Assembly (NCBI GenBank): GCA_900759445.1
Contig: CAAEVH010000045.1
Coordinates: 1 to 11,877, forward strand
Reading direction: 5' to 3'
Origin: an uncultured Raoultella sp.
Lineage (GTDB): Bacteria > Pseudomonadota > Gammaproteobacteria > Enterobacterales > Enterobacteriaceae
Length of the DNA stretch: 11,877 nt
A program made the translations under genes and the position numbers. The notes below the pieces were generated by a model. It ran no database searches. It saw only the letters and a list, made by a program, of their open reading frames with translations, and was not told the origin of the DNA. This document shows positions 1 through 8,597 of the stretch, piece after piece; position 1 is the stretch's first letter; the number at the start of each line of letters is the position of its first letter.

Positions 1-35
1 GCGGGTTCTCCCGGCCTTCCGGAAACACGTCGGCA

Positions 36-379
36 ATTTTCAGCCGGACCAGCCCACACCTGACCCCTGCGTTTTTTATCTGAACAGCAAAACAGTGTTA
101 GCTGGAAGTCAGTGCGTTGCAGCGATGACCTCGTTCCGGCTGAAAATCGATGAGGCGTTGACGGCTGACCGGGTCTGCCCGCAGGGATGCGGGCAGAGGG
201 GGCGGCCTGCAGGGACGCAGGCCCGGCCCCGACCCGAAGGCAGACGGCATAAGACGAATGAATCGCGCAGCGACGATTTTCCCGCCGGGAGCCTGGGATG
301 CAAGGGAGGCGGCGGTGAGCCTCTCTTGCACGTTCACGGGTGTCTGAGCCTCAGAAAAGTGACACCACTGAGGTGAACG
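36..379. other. Structured, inverted-repeat-rich element (possible non-coding RNA or repeated element)
   Basis: No reading frame here has a good ribosome site, but the inverted repeats are dense. Seen in the sequence: a perfect 13-base pair of arms (36-48 with 135-147); a 9-bp hairpin (174-182 with 189-197, loop AGGGAT); a 7-bp hairpin (204-210 with 217-223, loop AGGGAC); a 12-bp hairpin with one G-T pair (299-310 with 319-330); and a nested stem (331-337 with 373-379, enclosing 339-344 with 361-366). This density suggests a folded RNA or a palindrome-rich element; which strand is transcribed cannot be told. Two GTG-started frames cross it (98-337 minus and 95-376 plus) but look like by-products of the GC-rich repeats. 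I have a vague memory of similar multi-copy stretches in enteric genomes, but cannot name a family. The left limit is unknown because the window begins here. Confidence 0.45.
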
Positions 380-408
380 GAACCCTGAGCCGAAATCACA
401 TGTTCGCC

Positions 409-433
409 GTAATGCTTAATTGACAGGCATTAC
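409..433. repeat. Small inverted repeat downstream of putA
   Basis: GTAATGC (409-415) and GCATTAC (427-433) form a perfect 7-bp stem around an 11-base loop, about 32 bases beyond the putA stop. It could be a weak transcription end for putA, but no T-run follows it on the minus strand, so I do not call it an intrinsic terminator. Confidence 0.3.
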
Positions 434-464
434 CCCCTAACCGGAGCCTTAATTAACCACAACC

Positions 465-3400
465 TTAGCCGATTGTCATCAGGCTGGCGTTACCCCCGGC
501 AGCGGCGGTATTGACGCTCAGGGAGCGTTCAATGTACAGCCTCTCCAGCAGAATATTGCTTTCGCCACGGGCAAAGCCCTGGACTGATACAATCGCCCCT
601 TCGCGGGCAGCTACCGCTTCGCACAGTGAACGCAGTTGATCGGAATCGCCGTGGAAAATAACGGCATCAAACGGCTGCGTGGTGATGTTGTCCGCTTTGG
701 CAAACTGAATGCGCCCGGAGACGGCGGCTGGCAGACGTTTTGCCAGTTCACGATGGAACGCATCATCTGGCCACAGGATTAAGCTACCAACGGAAGCCAC
801 GGCGGCAACCTGTACCAGCGCGTCCTGTTCATCATCGGCGATACACAGTACGCGTTCACGCGGCAACAGCGTCCAGGTATTGCGCTCGCCAGTGGGTCCT
901 GGCAGCAGACGCTGAGTACCGGCCTGCGCCAGTTCGCCAAACTGCTGACAGAGCGCATGCAGCGAGGGTCGATCGGTTGCCCATTCGCTGAGCGCTTCCA
1001 GCGGCTGAACGAGTGCAGCTTTAAGCTGCGCATCGACCGGGTAGTCTGCATCCTGACGGGCCAGCGTAATGCCTAACGCATTTTCCGGGCGGTTAGCCAG
1101 CAGGCGATACAGATACAGCGGTCCACCTGCTTTTGGCCCGGTACCAGACAAGCCTTCGCCACCGAATGGCTGCACGCCGACGACGGCACCGACCATATTG
1201 CGGTTAACGTACAGGTTCCCCACGTGTGCCGATCCTGTGACCTGGGCGATGGTTTCATCGATACGGGTGTGTACGCCCAGCGTCAGGCCGTAGCCGGAGG
1301 CATTAATTTGCTCAATCAGGTTGCCCAGATTGTTACGGGTGTAGCGCACGACGTGCAGTACCGGACCAAACACCTCTTTTTGTAATTCGTCGAAGCTTTC
1401 CAGCTCGATCAGCGTCGGAGCAATAAAGGTACCGGTTTGCCATTCACGCGCATCGTCGCTGTTTTCGCGCACGGCCTGAAACACCGGACGTCCTTTGGCG
1501 CGCATGGCCTGAATATGGCGTTCAATATTGGTTTTGGCTTCTTCATCAATTACCGGCCCAATATCGGTGGTCAGGCGACCTGGATTACCCATGCGACATT
1601 CCGCCATCGCGCCGCGCAGCATTTTCAGCGTATGGTCGGCTACATCATCCTGCAGACACAGGACGCGCAGCGCGGAGCAGCGCTGTCCGGCGCTGTCAAA
1701 CGCTGAAGCCAGAACGTCGACCACGACCTGTTCCGTCAACGCGGAGGAGTCGACAATCATTGCGTTCATCCCACCGGTTTCGGCGATAAGCGGGATTGGA
1801 CGCCCCTGAGCATCAAGGCGGGTGGCAATATTGCGTTGCAACAGCGTGGCGACTTCCGTTGAGCCGGTAAACATGACGCCGCGTACGCGCTCATCGGAAG
1901 TGAGCTGAGCCCCGACGGTTTCACCCTGACCAGGCAACAGTTGCACCACGCCCGGCGGTACACCCGCTTCGAGCAAAATAGCGATGCCCTGGGCGGCAAT
2001 TAACGGGGTTTGTTCCGCCGGTTTCGCCAGCACGCTGTTACCCGCCGCCAGCGCGGCGGCAATCTGCCCGGTGAAAATGGCCAGCGGGAAGTTCCATGGG
2101 CTGATACAAACCACCGGTCCTAACGGTCGATGGGTTTCATTATCGAAATCATCGCGAACCTGACCGGCATAATAATGCAGGAAGTCTACCGCTTCGCGCA
2201 CTTCCGCAATGGCGTTGCTGAAGGTTTTACCCGCTTCGCGTACCAGGATGCCAATCAACTGCTGCATCTGACCTTCCATCAGAACGGCGGCACGATGCAA
2301 AATGGCGGCGCGCTCTTGTGGCGGTGTGGCGAACCAGATCGGCGCGTTATTCGCTGCGTTCTGTAACGCCTGTTCCACTTCAGCGTGAGTCGCCTCACGC
2401 ACGTAACCGACAATGTCTTTCGGCTCGGCCGGGTTAACGACTGGCGTCATTTCTCCGTCAGCAACCGGGTGCTCCAGAATGGGTTTAGCGTGCCATTTTT
2501 GTAGCGCGCTGTTGAGCAGGGCAGAGGACAGCGAGGCCAGACGATGTTCGTTAGCTAAATCCAGCCCGCCTGAGTTTTCGCGGCCTTTACCGTACAGGTC
2601 ACGCGGCAGGGCAATCTTCGGATGCGGCAGACCGGCCTGACCTTCTTGCTGCGCCAGTTTTTCAACAGCCTCGACCGGATCGGCAACCAGTTCATCCAGC
2701 GGCAGGGTCGTGTCGGCAATGCGGTTGACGAACGAGGTGTTGGCGCCGTTTTCCAGCAGACGACGCACCAGGTAAGCCAGCAGCGTTTCGTGCGTGCCGA
2801 CCGGTGCATAAATGCGGCATGGACGATTCAGTTTGCCATCCGCAACTTTGCCGGTGACCTGCTCATACAGCGGTTCGCCCATGCCGTGCAGGCACTGGAA
2901 CTCGTACTGACCCGGATAGTAGTTTTGACCGGCTAACTGATAAATCGCCGCCAGCGTATGGGCGTTGTGGGTGGCGAACTGCGGGTAGATCAGATTCGGT
3001 ACGGCAAGCAGCTTTTTCGCACAGGCCAGGTAGGAAACGTCGGTGTACACCTTACGGGTGTAGACCGGATAACCTTCCAGACCGTCCATCTGGGCACGTT
3101 TAATTTCGCTATCCCAGTAGGCGCCCTTAACCAGACGGATCATCAGGCGGCGGCGGCTGCGCGTGGCGAGGTCAATCAGGTAGTCGATAACATACGGGCA
3201 GCGCTTCTGGTAGGCCTGGATAACAAAACCGATCCCGTTCCAGCCTGCCAGTTCGGGTTCAAAGCACAGTTTTTCCAGCAGATCGAGGGAGATCTCCAGT
3301 CGGTCAGCCTCTTCGGCGTCGATATTAATGCCGATGTCGTACTGACGTGCCAGCAGAGTAAGCGATTTCAGACGAGGATAGAGTTCATCCATCACGCGAT

Positions 3401-4427
3401 CGTACTGCGCACGGCTGTAACGCGGATGCAGTGCCGACAGCTTGATAGAAATACCTGGCCCTTCGTAGATACCGCGCCCGTTAGAGGCTTTACCAATGGC
3501 GTGGATCGCCTGCTGGTATGAAACCATATAAGCCTGTGCATCGGCGGCGGTCAGGGCCGCTTCGCCCAGCATGTCATAGGAGTAACGGAAGCCTTTTTCT
3601 TCCAGTTTACGCGCGTTAGCCAGCGCTTCAGCGATGGTCTCCCCGGTGACAAACTGCTCGCCCATCAAGCGCATGGCCATGTCGACGCCTTTACGCACTA
3701 GCGGCTCACCGCTCTTGCCGATAATACGGTTGAGTGAGCGTGAGAGGCTGGCTTCGTTATGCGTTGAAACCAGACGACCGGTAAACAACAGCCCCCAGGT
3801 CGCCGCGTTGACGAACAGAGACGGGCTGCGGCCAATGTGCGACTGCCAGTTACCGTTGCTGATCTTGTCGCGGATTAACGCATCGCGGGTCGCTTTATCT
3901 GGAATACGCAGCAAGGCTTCGGCCAGACACATCAGCGCGACGCCTTCCTGTGAAGAAAGGGAGAATTCCTGCAATAAACCTTGTACCATCCCGGCGCGAC
4001 CGCTGGCGGTCTTCTGGTTACGCAGTTTGTCTGCCAGATCGTATGCCAGCTTATGCGCCTGCTCGGCGATGGGCTGCGGCAGACGAGCCTGCTCCATCAG
4101 CATAGGTACGGCGTCAGTTTCGGCGCGGCGGTAAGCAGCGGTGATTGCCGCGCGGGAAACTGACTGCGGCAGGATCTGTTCAGCAAATTCCAGGAAAGGC
4201 TGATGCGCTTCATTTTGCAGCGTGGTCGACTCATCGCCCTCATTCGCAGCACCCGCCAGCAGGGCCGGTAGTTCAGGAAGCGCGTCGTCATTTTCCAGTC
4301 TTTCGAGATAATTAAAAATGGCTTGTTTGATCAGCCAATGTGGCGTGCGATCGATTCGTGATGCTGCTGTTTTAATACGCTCGCGAGTGGCGTCATCCAG
4401 CTTAACCCCCATCGTGGTGGTTCCCAT
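465..4427 (-). CDS. putA: Trifunctional PutA: proline dehydrogenase, P5C dehydrogenase and put repressor
   Basis: PutA oxidises proline to glutamate in two steps (FAD-dependent proline dehydrogenase, then NAD-dependent pyrroline-5-carboxylate dehydrogenase). It works at the inner membrane when reduced by proline and represses the put genes when proline is scarce. The 1320-residue length matches E. coli. Visible parts: ribbon-helix-helix DNA-binding domain at about 1-47 (MGTTTMGVKL start); proline dehydrogenase barrel at about 260-610 with the expected Lys329, Asp370, Tyr540 and Arg555/Arg556; aldehyde dehydrogenase domain at about 650-1130 with Glu883 (ETGG) and nucleophile Cys917 (GQRCSAL); and the conserved C-terminal tail. 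The start is supported by AGGAGT (4440-4435) eight bases upstream. It diverges from putP. All key residues are present and the frame is unbroken. Confidence 0.99.
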   Translation of the reverse strand: MGTTTMGVKLDDATRERIKTAASRIDRTPHWLIKQAIFNYLERLENDDALPELPALLAGAANEGDESTTLQNEAHQPFLEFAEQILPQSVSRAAITAAYRRAETDAVPMLMEQARLPQPIAEQAHKLAYDLADKLRNQKTASGRAGMVQGLLQEFSLSSQEGVALMCLAEALLRIPDKATRDALIRDKISNGNWQSHIGRSPSLFVNAATWGLLFTGRLVSTHNEASLSRSLNRIIGKSGEPLVRKGVDMAMRLMGEQFVTGETIAEALANARKLEEKGFRYSYDMLGEAALTAADAQAYMVSYQQAIHAIGKASNGRGIYEGPGISIKLSALHPRYSRAQYDRVMDELYPRLKSLTLLARQYDIGINIDAEEADRLEISLDLLEKLCFEPELAGWNGIGFVIQAYQKRCPYVIDYLIDLATRSRRRLMIRLVKGAYWDSEIKRAQMDGLEGYPVYTRKVYTDVSYLACAKKLLAVPNLIYPQFATHNAHTLAAIYQLAGQNYYPGQYEFQCLHGMGEPLYEQVTGKVADGKLNRPCRIYAPVGTHETLLAYLVRRLLENGANTSFVNRIADTTLPLDELVADPVEAVEKLAQQEGQAGLPHPKIALPRDLYGKGRENSGGLDLANEHRLASLSSALLNSALQKWHAKPILEHPVADGEMTPVVNPAEPKDIVGYVREATHAEVEQALQNAANNAPIWFATPPQERAAILHRAAVLMEGQMQQLIGILVREAGKTFSNAIAEVREAVDFLHYYAGQVRDDFDNETHRPLGPVVCISPWNFPLAIFTGQIAAALAAGNSVLAKPAEQTPLIAAQGIAILLEAGVPPGVVQLLPGQGETVGAQLTSDERVRGVMFTGSTEVATLLQRNIATRLDAQGRPIPLIAETGGMNAMIVDSSALTEQVVVDVLASAFDSAGQRCSALRVLCLQDDVADHTLKMLRGAMAECRMGNPGRLTTDIGPVIDEEAKTNIERHIQAMRAKGRPVFQAVRENSDDAREWQTGTFIAPTLIELESFDELQKEVFGPVLHVVRYTRNNLGNLIEQINASGYGLTLGVHTRIDETIAQVTGSAHVGNLYVNRNMVGAVVGVQPFGGEGLSGTGPKAGGPLYLYRLLANRPENALGITLARQDADYPVDAQLKAALVQPLEALSEWATDRPSLHALCQQFGELAQAGTQRLLPGPTGERNTWTLLPRERVLCIADDEQDALVQVAAVASVGSLILWPDDAFHRELAKRLPAAVSGRIQFAKADNITTQPFDAVIFHGDSDQLRSLCEAVAAREGAIVSVQGFARGESNILLERLYIERSLSVNTAAAGGNASLMTIG

Positions 4428-4475
4428 GCCGTTTACTCCTGTTGTACTGAAATACGGGTCTGATAGTTACCGAGA

Positions 4476-4504
4476 AATATCCACTATGTTGCAACTTTGT
4501 GCAA
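4476..4504 (-). promoter_or_regulatory. Candidate putA promoter overlapped by PutA operators
   Basis: On the minus strand, TTGCAC (4504-4499) and GATATT (4481-4476) are 17 bases apart, giving a 5' leader of roughly 40 bases before the putA start. The -35 lies inside one GTTGCAC operator and the spacer contains the palindromic GTTGCAAC, so PutA bound here would block RNA polymerase. The -10 matches only four of six consensus positions, so the exact promoter is an inference. Confidence 0.4.
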
Positions 4505-4662
4505 CCGTGTTAAATGTGACTTGGTTTGCAAGCTTGGAAATGAATGAAATGTTAATAAATGTGAGTGTTTTGACGGGGGCTATAAAAGTTGCCGAATCTT
4601 TTTCTCTGCGGTAGTTAACACTTTTAAAAGGTGCAACCGAAAAAAGTGTGAGAGAGTGCAAC
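4488..4662. promoter_or_regulatory. PutA operator cluster between putA and putP
   Basis: The ribbon-helix-helix domain of PutA is known to bind GTTGCA-type sites in the put control region. Four are visible: palindromic GTTGCAAC at 4488-4495, and GTGCAAC (GTTGCAC on the minus strand) at 4499-4505, 4631-4637 and 4656-4662. Two lie near the putA start and two about 130 bases away toward putP, a layout that would suit simultaneous repression or looping. A weak CRP-like sequence (TGTGA at 4515-4519 with a poor second half, within 4512-4533) lies between the pairs. E. coli put is known to have five operators; a fifth perfect copy was not found. No clear putP promoter could be picked. Confidence 0.8.
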
Positions 4663-4675
4663 CTACAGAAAAATG

Positions 4676-4816
4676 CTATCTACTCTGGATTAAATTTGAT
4701 GTAAATGGTGTGTTAAATCGATTGTGAATGACCATCGCTTCCGGCAGGATACGGTCGCCCTGGTAAACATAGATATCTTTGCCACGTTCCGGCAGGGTAA
4801 TAAAACGGCAAGCCAC
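4676..4816 (-). other. Coding-like antisense stretch in the putP leader (gene remnant or small ORF)
   Basis: Opposite putP, the frame ending at TAG 4678-4676 is open for 64 codons, back to a stop at 4873-4871 inside putP. Between about 4725 and 4825 it uses codons typical of expressed enteric genes, giving peptide pieces such as FITLPERGKDIYVYQGDR followed by ILPEAMVI. It has no ATG near the beginning; the only plausible start is GTG at 4816-4814, without a clear Shine-Dalgarno sequence, for 46 residues. The flanks are AT-rich and do not look coding. It could be a decayed gene end, a small protein, or a folded leader that merely looks coding. I do not recognise the peptide. Confidence 0.2.
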
Positions 4817-4849
4817 GGCATTGCTGATACATAATTTTGGAGAGTTTTG

Positions 4850-6358
4850 ATGGCTATTAGCACACCGATGTTAGTGACATTCTGTGTCTATATTTTCGGC
4901 ATGATATTGATAGGGTTTATTGCATGGCGTTCAACCAAAAACTTTGACGATTACATTCTGGGTGGACGCAGTCTGGGTCCATTCGTGACCGCGTTATCCG
5001 CCGGGGCATCTGACATGAGCGGCTGGTTGCTGATGGGCCTGCCTGGCGCGATTTTCCTGTCGGGGATTTCAGAAAGCTGGATCGCTATTGGCCTTATTTT
5101 GGGTGCGTGGATCAACTGGAAACTGGTGGCCGGACGTTTACGCGTGCATACCGAATACAATAACAATGCGCTGACGTTACCGGATTACTTTACCGGTCGC
5201 TTTGAAGATAAAAGCCGTATTCTGCGTATTATCTCCGCGCTGGTTATTCTGCTGTTTTTCACCATCTACTGTGCTTCCGGTATTGTGGCAGGGGCGCGTC
5301 TGTTTGAAAGCACCTTTGGCATGAGTTACGAAACAGCGCTGTGGGCAGGGGCGGCCGCGACGATTATTTATACCTTTATCGGTGGTTTCCTGGCGGTAAG
5401 CTGGACCGATACCGTCCAGGCCAGCCTGATGATCTTCGCCCTGATCCTGACGCCGGTGATGGTAGTCATTGGCGTGGGTGGGTTTGACGATTCGCTGGAA
5501 GTGATTAAACAAAAGAGCATTGAGAACGTGGACATGTTCAAAGGGCTGAATTTTGTTGCCATTATTTCCCTGATGGGCTGGGGTCTGGGCTACTTCGGGC
5601 AGCCGCATATTCTGGCGCGCTTTATGGCGGCTGATTCTCACCATAGCATTGTTCATGCCCGCCGCATCAGTATGACCTGGATGATCCTGTGTCTGGCAGG
5701 TGCAGTTGCCGTTGGCTTCTTTGGTATCGCTTACTTTAACAACAACCCACAGCTTGCCGGTGCCGTTAACCAGAACGCCGAACGCGTGTTTATTGAACTG
5801 GCGCAAATCCTGTTCAACCCGTGGATTGCCGGTATTCTGCTGTCTGCGATCCTCGCTGCGGTGATGTCGACTCTGAGCTGCCAGTTGCTGGTGTGCTCCA
5901 GTGCAATCACCGAAGACTTGTATAAAGCGTTCCTGCGTAAAAATGCCAGCCAGAAAGAGCTGGTATGGATTGGTCGCATCATGGTGCTGGTTGTGGCGCT
6001 GGTGTCTATCGCGCTGGCGGCGAACCCGGAGAACCGTGTGCTTGGTCTGGTAAGCTACGCCTGGGCCGGCTTTGGCGCGGCGTTTGGTCCGGTGGTTCTG
6101 TTCTCCGTAATGTGGTCGCGTATGACGCGTAACGGCGCGCTGGCCGGGATGCTCATCGGTGCGGTGACGGTAATCGTCTGGAAGCAGTTTGCCTGGTTGG
6201 GTCTGTATGAAATCATCCCGGGCTTTATTTTCGGCAGTATCGGTATTGTGGTCTTCAGCCTGTTGGGTAAAGCGCCTTCAGCCGCTATGCAGCAACGTTT
6301 TGCCGAGGCTGATGCGCATTATCACACAGCTCCGCCATCGCGTTTACAGGCAGAGTAA
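4850..6358 (+). CDS. putP: Sodium/proline symporter PutP
   Basis: PutP brings proline into the cell with sodium and belongs to the sodium:solute symporter family (LeuT-type fold, about 13 membrane helices). The 502-residue product has the E. coli length. Residues known to matter are in place: Arg40, Asp55, Ser57 and Gly58 in the second helix (SAGASDMSGW), and Ser340/Thr341 in the ninth (AAVMSTLSCQ). The ATG at 4850 is chosen because GGAG (4839-4842) sits seven bases upstream and the protein then begins MAIST as in E. coli; a TTG one codon earlier is less likely. It is divergent from putA and shares its operators, so it should be induced by proline through PutA. A strong terminator follows directly. 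No disruptions are seen. Confidence 0.99.
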   Translation: MAISTPMLVTFCVYIFGMILIGFIAWRSTKNFDDYILGGRSLGPFVTALSAGASDMSGWLLMGLPGAIFLSGISESWIAIGLILGAWINWKLVAGRLRVHTEYNNNALTLPDYFTGRFEDKSRILRIISALVILLFFTIYCASGIVAGARLFESTFGMSYETALWAGAAATIIYTFIGGFLAVSWTDTVQASLMIFALILTPVMVVIGVGGFDDSLEVIKQKSIENVDMFKGLNFVAIISLMGWGLGYFGQPHILARFMAADSHHSIVHARRISMTWMILCLAGAVAVGFFGIAYFNNNPQLAGAVNQNAERVFIELAQILFNPWIAGILLSAILAAVMSTLSCQLLVCSSAITEDLYKAFLRKNASQKELVWIGRIMVLVVALVSIALAANPENRVLGLVSYAWAGFGAAFGPVVLFSVMWSRMTRNGALAGMLIGAVTVIVWKQFAWLGLYEIIPGFIFGSIGIVVFSLLGKAPSAAMQQRFAEADAHYHTAPPSRLQAE

Positions 6359-6373
6359 TCCGCCTCGCTCCTT

Positions 6374-6398
6374 AAGCCCGCCGCGTGCGGGCTTTTTT
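6374..6398 (+). terminator. Intrinsic terminator of putP
   Basis: AAGCCCGC (6374-6381) and GCGGGCTT (6387-6394) form a GC-rich 8-bp stem around a five-base loop, followed by a run of T. It sits 16 bases after the putP stop and separates put from the iron operon. Confidence 0.93.
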
Positions 6399-6478
6399 AT
6401 TTGTCCCCGCTGCAAAACCGCCCTAATCGTTACCCGCCTAACTGGTTACATTAAGTCATCATTCTCAAAACATTCTGC

Positions 6479-6513
6479 TTGAGTTTTTCTTTACTGTAAT
6501 GATAATCACTATC
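6479..6513 (+). promoter_or_regulatory. efeUOB promoter with overlapping Fur box
   Basis: TTGAGT (6479-6484) and GATAAT (6501-6506) are 16 bases apart and form a reasonable sigma-70 promoter. The stretch 6495-6513 matches the 19-base Fur consensus at 16 positions by eye and covers the -10 element. This predicts repression when iron is plentiful, which fits the known Fur control of efeUOB in E. coli. CpxR and PhoP-type inputs known for E. coli could not be placed. Confidence 0.8.
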
Positions 6514-6572
6514 ACTGTAATTTACTTTTCTTTTCATCAATTGACTGAGAATAACGTTTAAGGGTACTTCGC

Positions 6573-7406
6573 ATGTTTGTTCCATTTCTTATTATGTTGC
6601 GCGAAGGGTTAGAGGCCGCGCTGATAGTCAGCCTGATTGCCAGCTACCTGAAACGGACTCAGCGTGGTCGATGGATTGGTGTGATGTGGATTGGTGTTCT
6701 GCTGGCGGCGGCGTTATGCCTGGCGTTAGGCGTTTTCATCAATGAAACCACCGGTGAATTTCCGCAAAAGGAACAGGAGCTGTTTGAAGGCATCGTGGCG
6801 GTCATTGCCGTGGTGATCCTCACCTGGATGGTGTTCTGGATGCGTAAAGTTTCGCGCAACGTCAAAGTCCAGCTTGAACAGGCTGTCGATAACGCGTTGC
6901 AACGCGGCAATCATCACGGCTGGGCGCTGGTGATGATGGTCTTTTTTGCCGTTGCCCGTGAAGGCCTGGAATCGGTGTTCTTCCTGCTGGCGGCATTCCA
7001 GCAGGATGTAGGCATTTGGCCACCGTTAGGTGCGATGCTGGGGCTGGCCACCGCGGTGGTACTGGGTTACTTGATTTACCTCGGCGGCATTCGCCTCAAC
7101 CTCGGGGCATTCTTCAAATGGACCAGCCTGTTCATTTTGCTGGTGGCCGCGGGTCTTGCCGCTGGGGCCATCCGCGCGTTCCACGAAGCCGGGTTATGGA
7201 ATCATTTTCAGGATGTGGCGTTTGACATGAGCAGTGTGCTTTCGACGCATTCGCTGTTTGGCACATTGATGGAAGGTATTTTCGGCTATCAGGAAGCGCC
7301 GAGCGTCAGTGAAGTCGCCATTTGGTTTATCTACCTGATTCCGGCATTGATTATGTTTGCACTGCCGCCGCGTTCAGGCACTACGGCATCGCGTACCGCA
7401 CCCTGA
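6573..7406 (+). CDS. efeU: Ferrous iron permease EfeU (Ftr1/OFeT family), intact
   Basis: EfeU is the inner-membrane channel of the EfeUOB iron uptake system and is related to yeast Ftr1p. The 277-residue product has about seven hydrophobic helices and carries both iron-handling REGLE motifs, at residues 10-14 (LREGLEAA) and 129-133 (AREGLESV). An AAGGG sequence (6560-6564) lies eight bases before the ATG. It is the first gene of a three-gene operon, 58 bases ahead of efeO. In E. coli K-12 this gene is known to be broken by a frameshift, whereas pathogenic and Nissle strains have an intact copy; here the frame is open from end to end, so the transporter should work. The C-terminal tail is short and polar. 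Confidence 0.97.
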   Translation: MFVPFLIMLREGLEAALIVSLIASYLKRTQRGRWIGVMWIGVLLAAALCLALGVFINETTGEFPQKEQELFEGIVAVIAVVILTWMVFWMRKVSRNVKVQLEQAVDNALQRGNHHGWALVMMVFFAVAREGLESVFFLLAAFQQDVGIWPPLGAMLGLATAVVLGYLIYLGGIRLNLGAFFKWTSLFILLVAAGLAAGAIRAFHEAGLWNHFQDVAFDMSSVLSTHSLFGTLMEGIFGYQEAPSVSEVAIWFIYLIPALIMFALPPRSGTTASRTAP

Positions 7407-7464
7407 TAAAAACGCGATGCAGAATACTCCTTAGTTACAACATACTTATTTATAGGGATAGGTT

Positions 7465-8592
7465 ATGACGTTTAATTTTCGCCGTAGTGCGCTGCAGTTG
7501 GGTATTGCCGCGCTGTTTGCCTCCGCTTTTTCTGCACAAGCCGCCGATATTCCGCAGGTGAAAGTCACGGTTAACGACAAACAGTGTGAGCCGATGACGA
7601 TCACGGTTAACGCTGGGAAAACGCAGTTCATCATCCAGAACCACAGCCAGAAAGCGCTGGAGTGGGAGATCCTTAAAGGGGTTATGGTGGTTGAAGAACG
7701 TGAAAACATTGCGCCGGGCTTTAGCCAGAAAATGACAGCTAACCTGCAGCCAGGTGAATATGATATGACCTGCGGTCTGTTGACCAACCCGAAAGGCAAA
7801 CTAATTGTAAAAGGTAGCGCAACGGCGGATGCCGCGCAGGGCGATGCTCTGCTGAGCCTAAGTGGCGCGATTACTGAATACAAAGCCTATGTGACAGCCG
7901 AAACTGCACAACTGGTTGCGGGCACCAAAGCATTCACCGATGCGATTAAAGCTGGCGATCTGGAAAAAGCGAAATCGCTGTATGCGCCAACTCGTCAGCA
8001 TTATGAGCGTATTGAACCGATTGCTGAACTGTTCTCCGATCTCGACGGCAGCATCGATGCGCGTGAAGATGATTATGAGCAAAAAGCCGCCGATCCTAAA
8101 TTCACCGGCTTCCACCGTCTGGAGAAAGCGTTGTTCGGCGACAACACCACCAAAGGCATGGACAAGTATGCCGACCAATTAAACAGCGATGTTCTTGACC
8201 TGCAAACGCGTATTAGCGAACTGGCCTTCCCACCGTCAAAAGTGGTTGGCGGGGCAGCAGGACTGATTGAAGAAGTCGCTGCCAGCAAAATCAGCGGAGA
8301 AGAGGATCGCTACAGCCATACCGATCTGTGGGATTTCCAGGCCAATATCGATGGCGCGCAGAAAATCGTCGATCTCCTGCGCCCTCAGTTACAAAAATCC
8401 AATGCTGAGCTGTTGGCGAAGGTGGATGCGAACTTCAAAAAAGTCGATACCATTCTGAGCAAGTACCGTACCAAAGACGGTTTTGAAACCTATGACAAAC
8501 TGACCGACGCCGATCGCAATGCGCTGAAAGGGCCTATCACGACGCTGGCGGAAGACTTGTCGCAATTACGCGGTGTTCTGGGTCTGGATTAA
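7465..8592 (+). CDS. efeO: Periplasmic iron-uptake protein EfeO (cupredoxin plus M75 domain)
   Basis: EfeO is the soluble periplasmic partner that is thought to bind iron and pass it to EfeU. It has 375 residues, the E. coli length. A Sec signal peptide is clear at 1-26 (RR near the start, hydrophobic core, AQA before the likely cut at 26/27). A cupredoxin-like domain follows at about 27-120, with Cys41, Glu66 and Cys103 as candidate metal ligands, then a helical M75 (imelysin-like) domain to the C terminus with the HXXE motif HRLE at 217-220. A purine-rich AGGGATAGG site precedes the ATG. The stop is only five bases before efeB, indicating co-transcription and probable translational coupling. 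Confidence 0.97.
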   Translation: MTFNFRRSALQLGIAALFASAFSAQAADIPQVKVTVNDKQCEPMTITVNAGKTQFIIQNHSQKALEWEILKGVMVVEERENIAPGFSQKMTANLQPGEYDMTCGLLTNPKGKLIVKGSATADAAQGDALLSLSGAITEYKAYVTAETAQLVAGTKAFTDAIKAGDLEKAKSLYAPTRQHYERIEPIAELFSDLDGSIDAREDDYEQKAADPKFTGFHRLEKALFGDNTTKGMDKYADQLNSDVLDLQTRISELAFPPSKVVGGAAGLIEEVAASKISGEEDRYSHTDLWDFQANIDGAQKIVDLLRPQLQKSNAELLAKVDANFKKVDTILSKYRTKDGFETYDKLTDADRNALKGPITTLAEDLSQLRGVLGLD

Positions 8593-8597
8593 GCAAA

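Noticed and set aside
95..376. Overlapping reading frames of 64 to 93 codons on both strands in the left-hand element
   Set aside because: Their starts are GTG without good ribosome sites, the frames overlap on both strands, and the GC-rich inverted repeats explain the lack of stops.
2622..3521. Long open frames on the plus strand opposite putA (2622-2936 and 2958-3521)
   Set aside because: They are shadows of the highly conserved putA coding sequence, without ribosome sites or recognisable protein features.
4512..4533. CRP site in the put control region
   Set aside because: TGTGA is present, but the partner half-site matches at only about three of five positions, so it is mentioned and not called.
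4847..4849. TTG one codon upstream as the putP start
   Set aside because: The ATG at 4850 has better spacing to GGAG and gives the conserved MAIST start.
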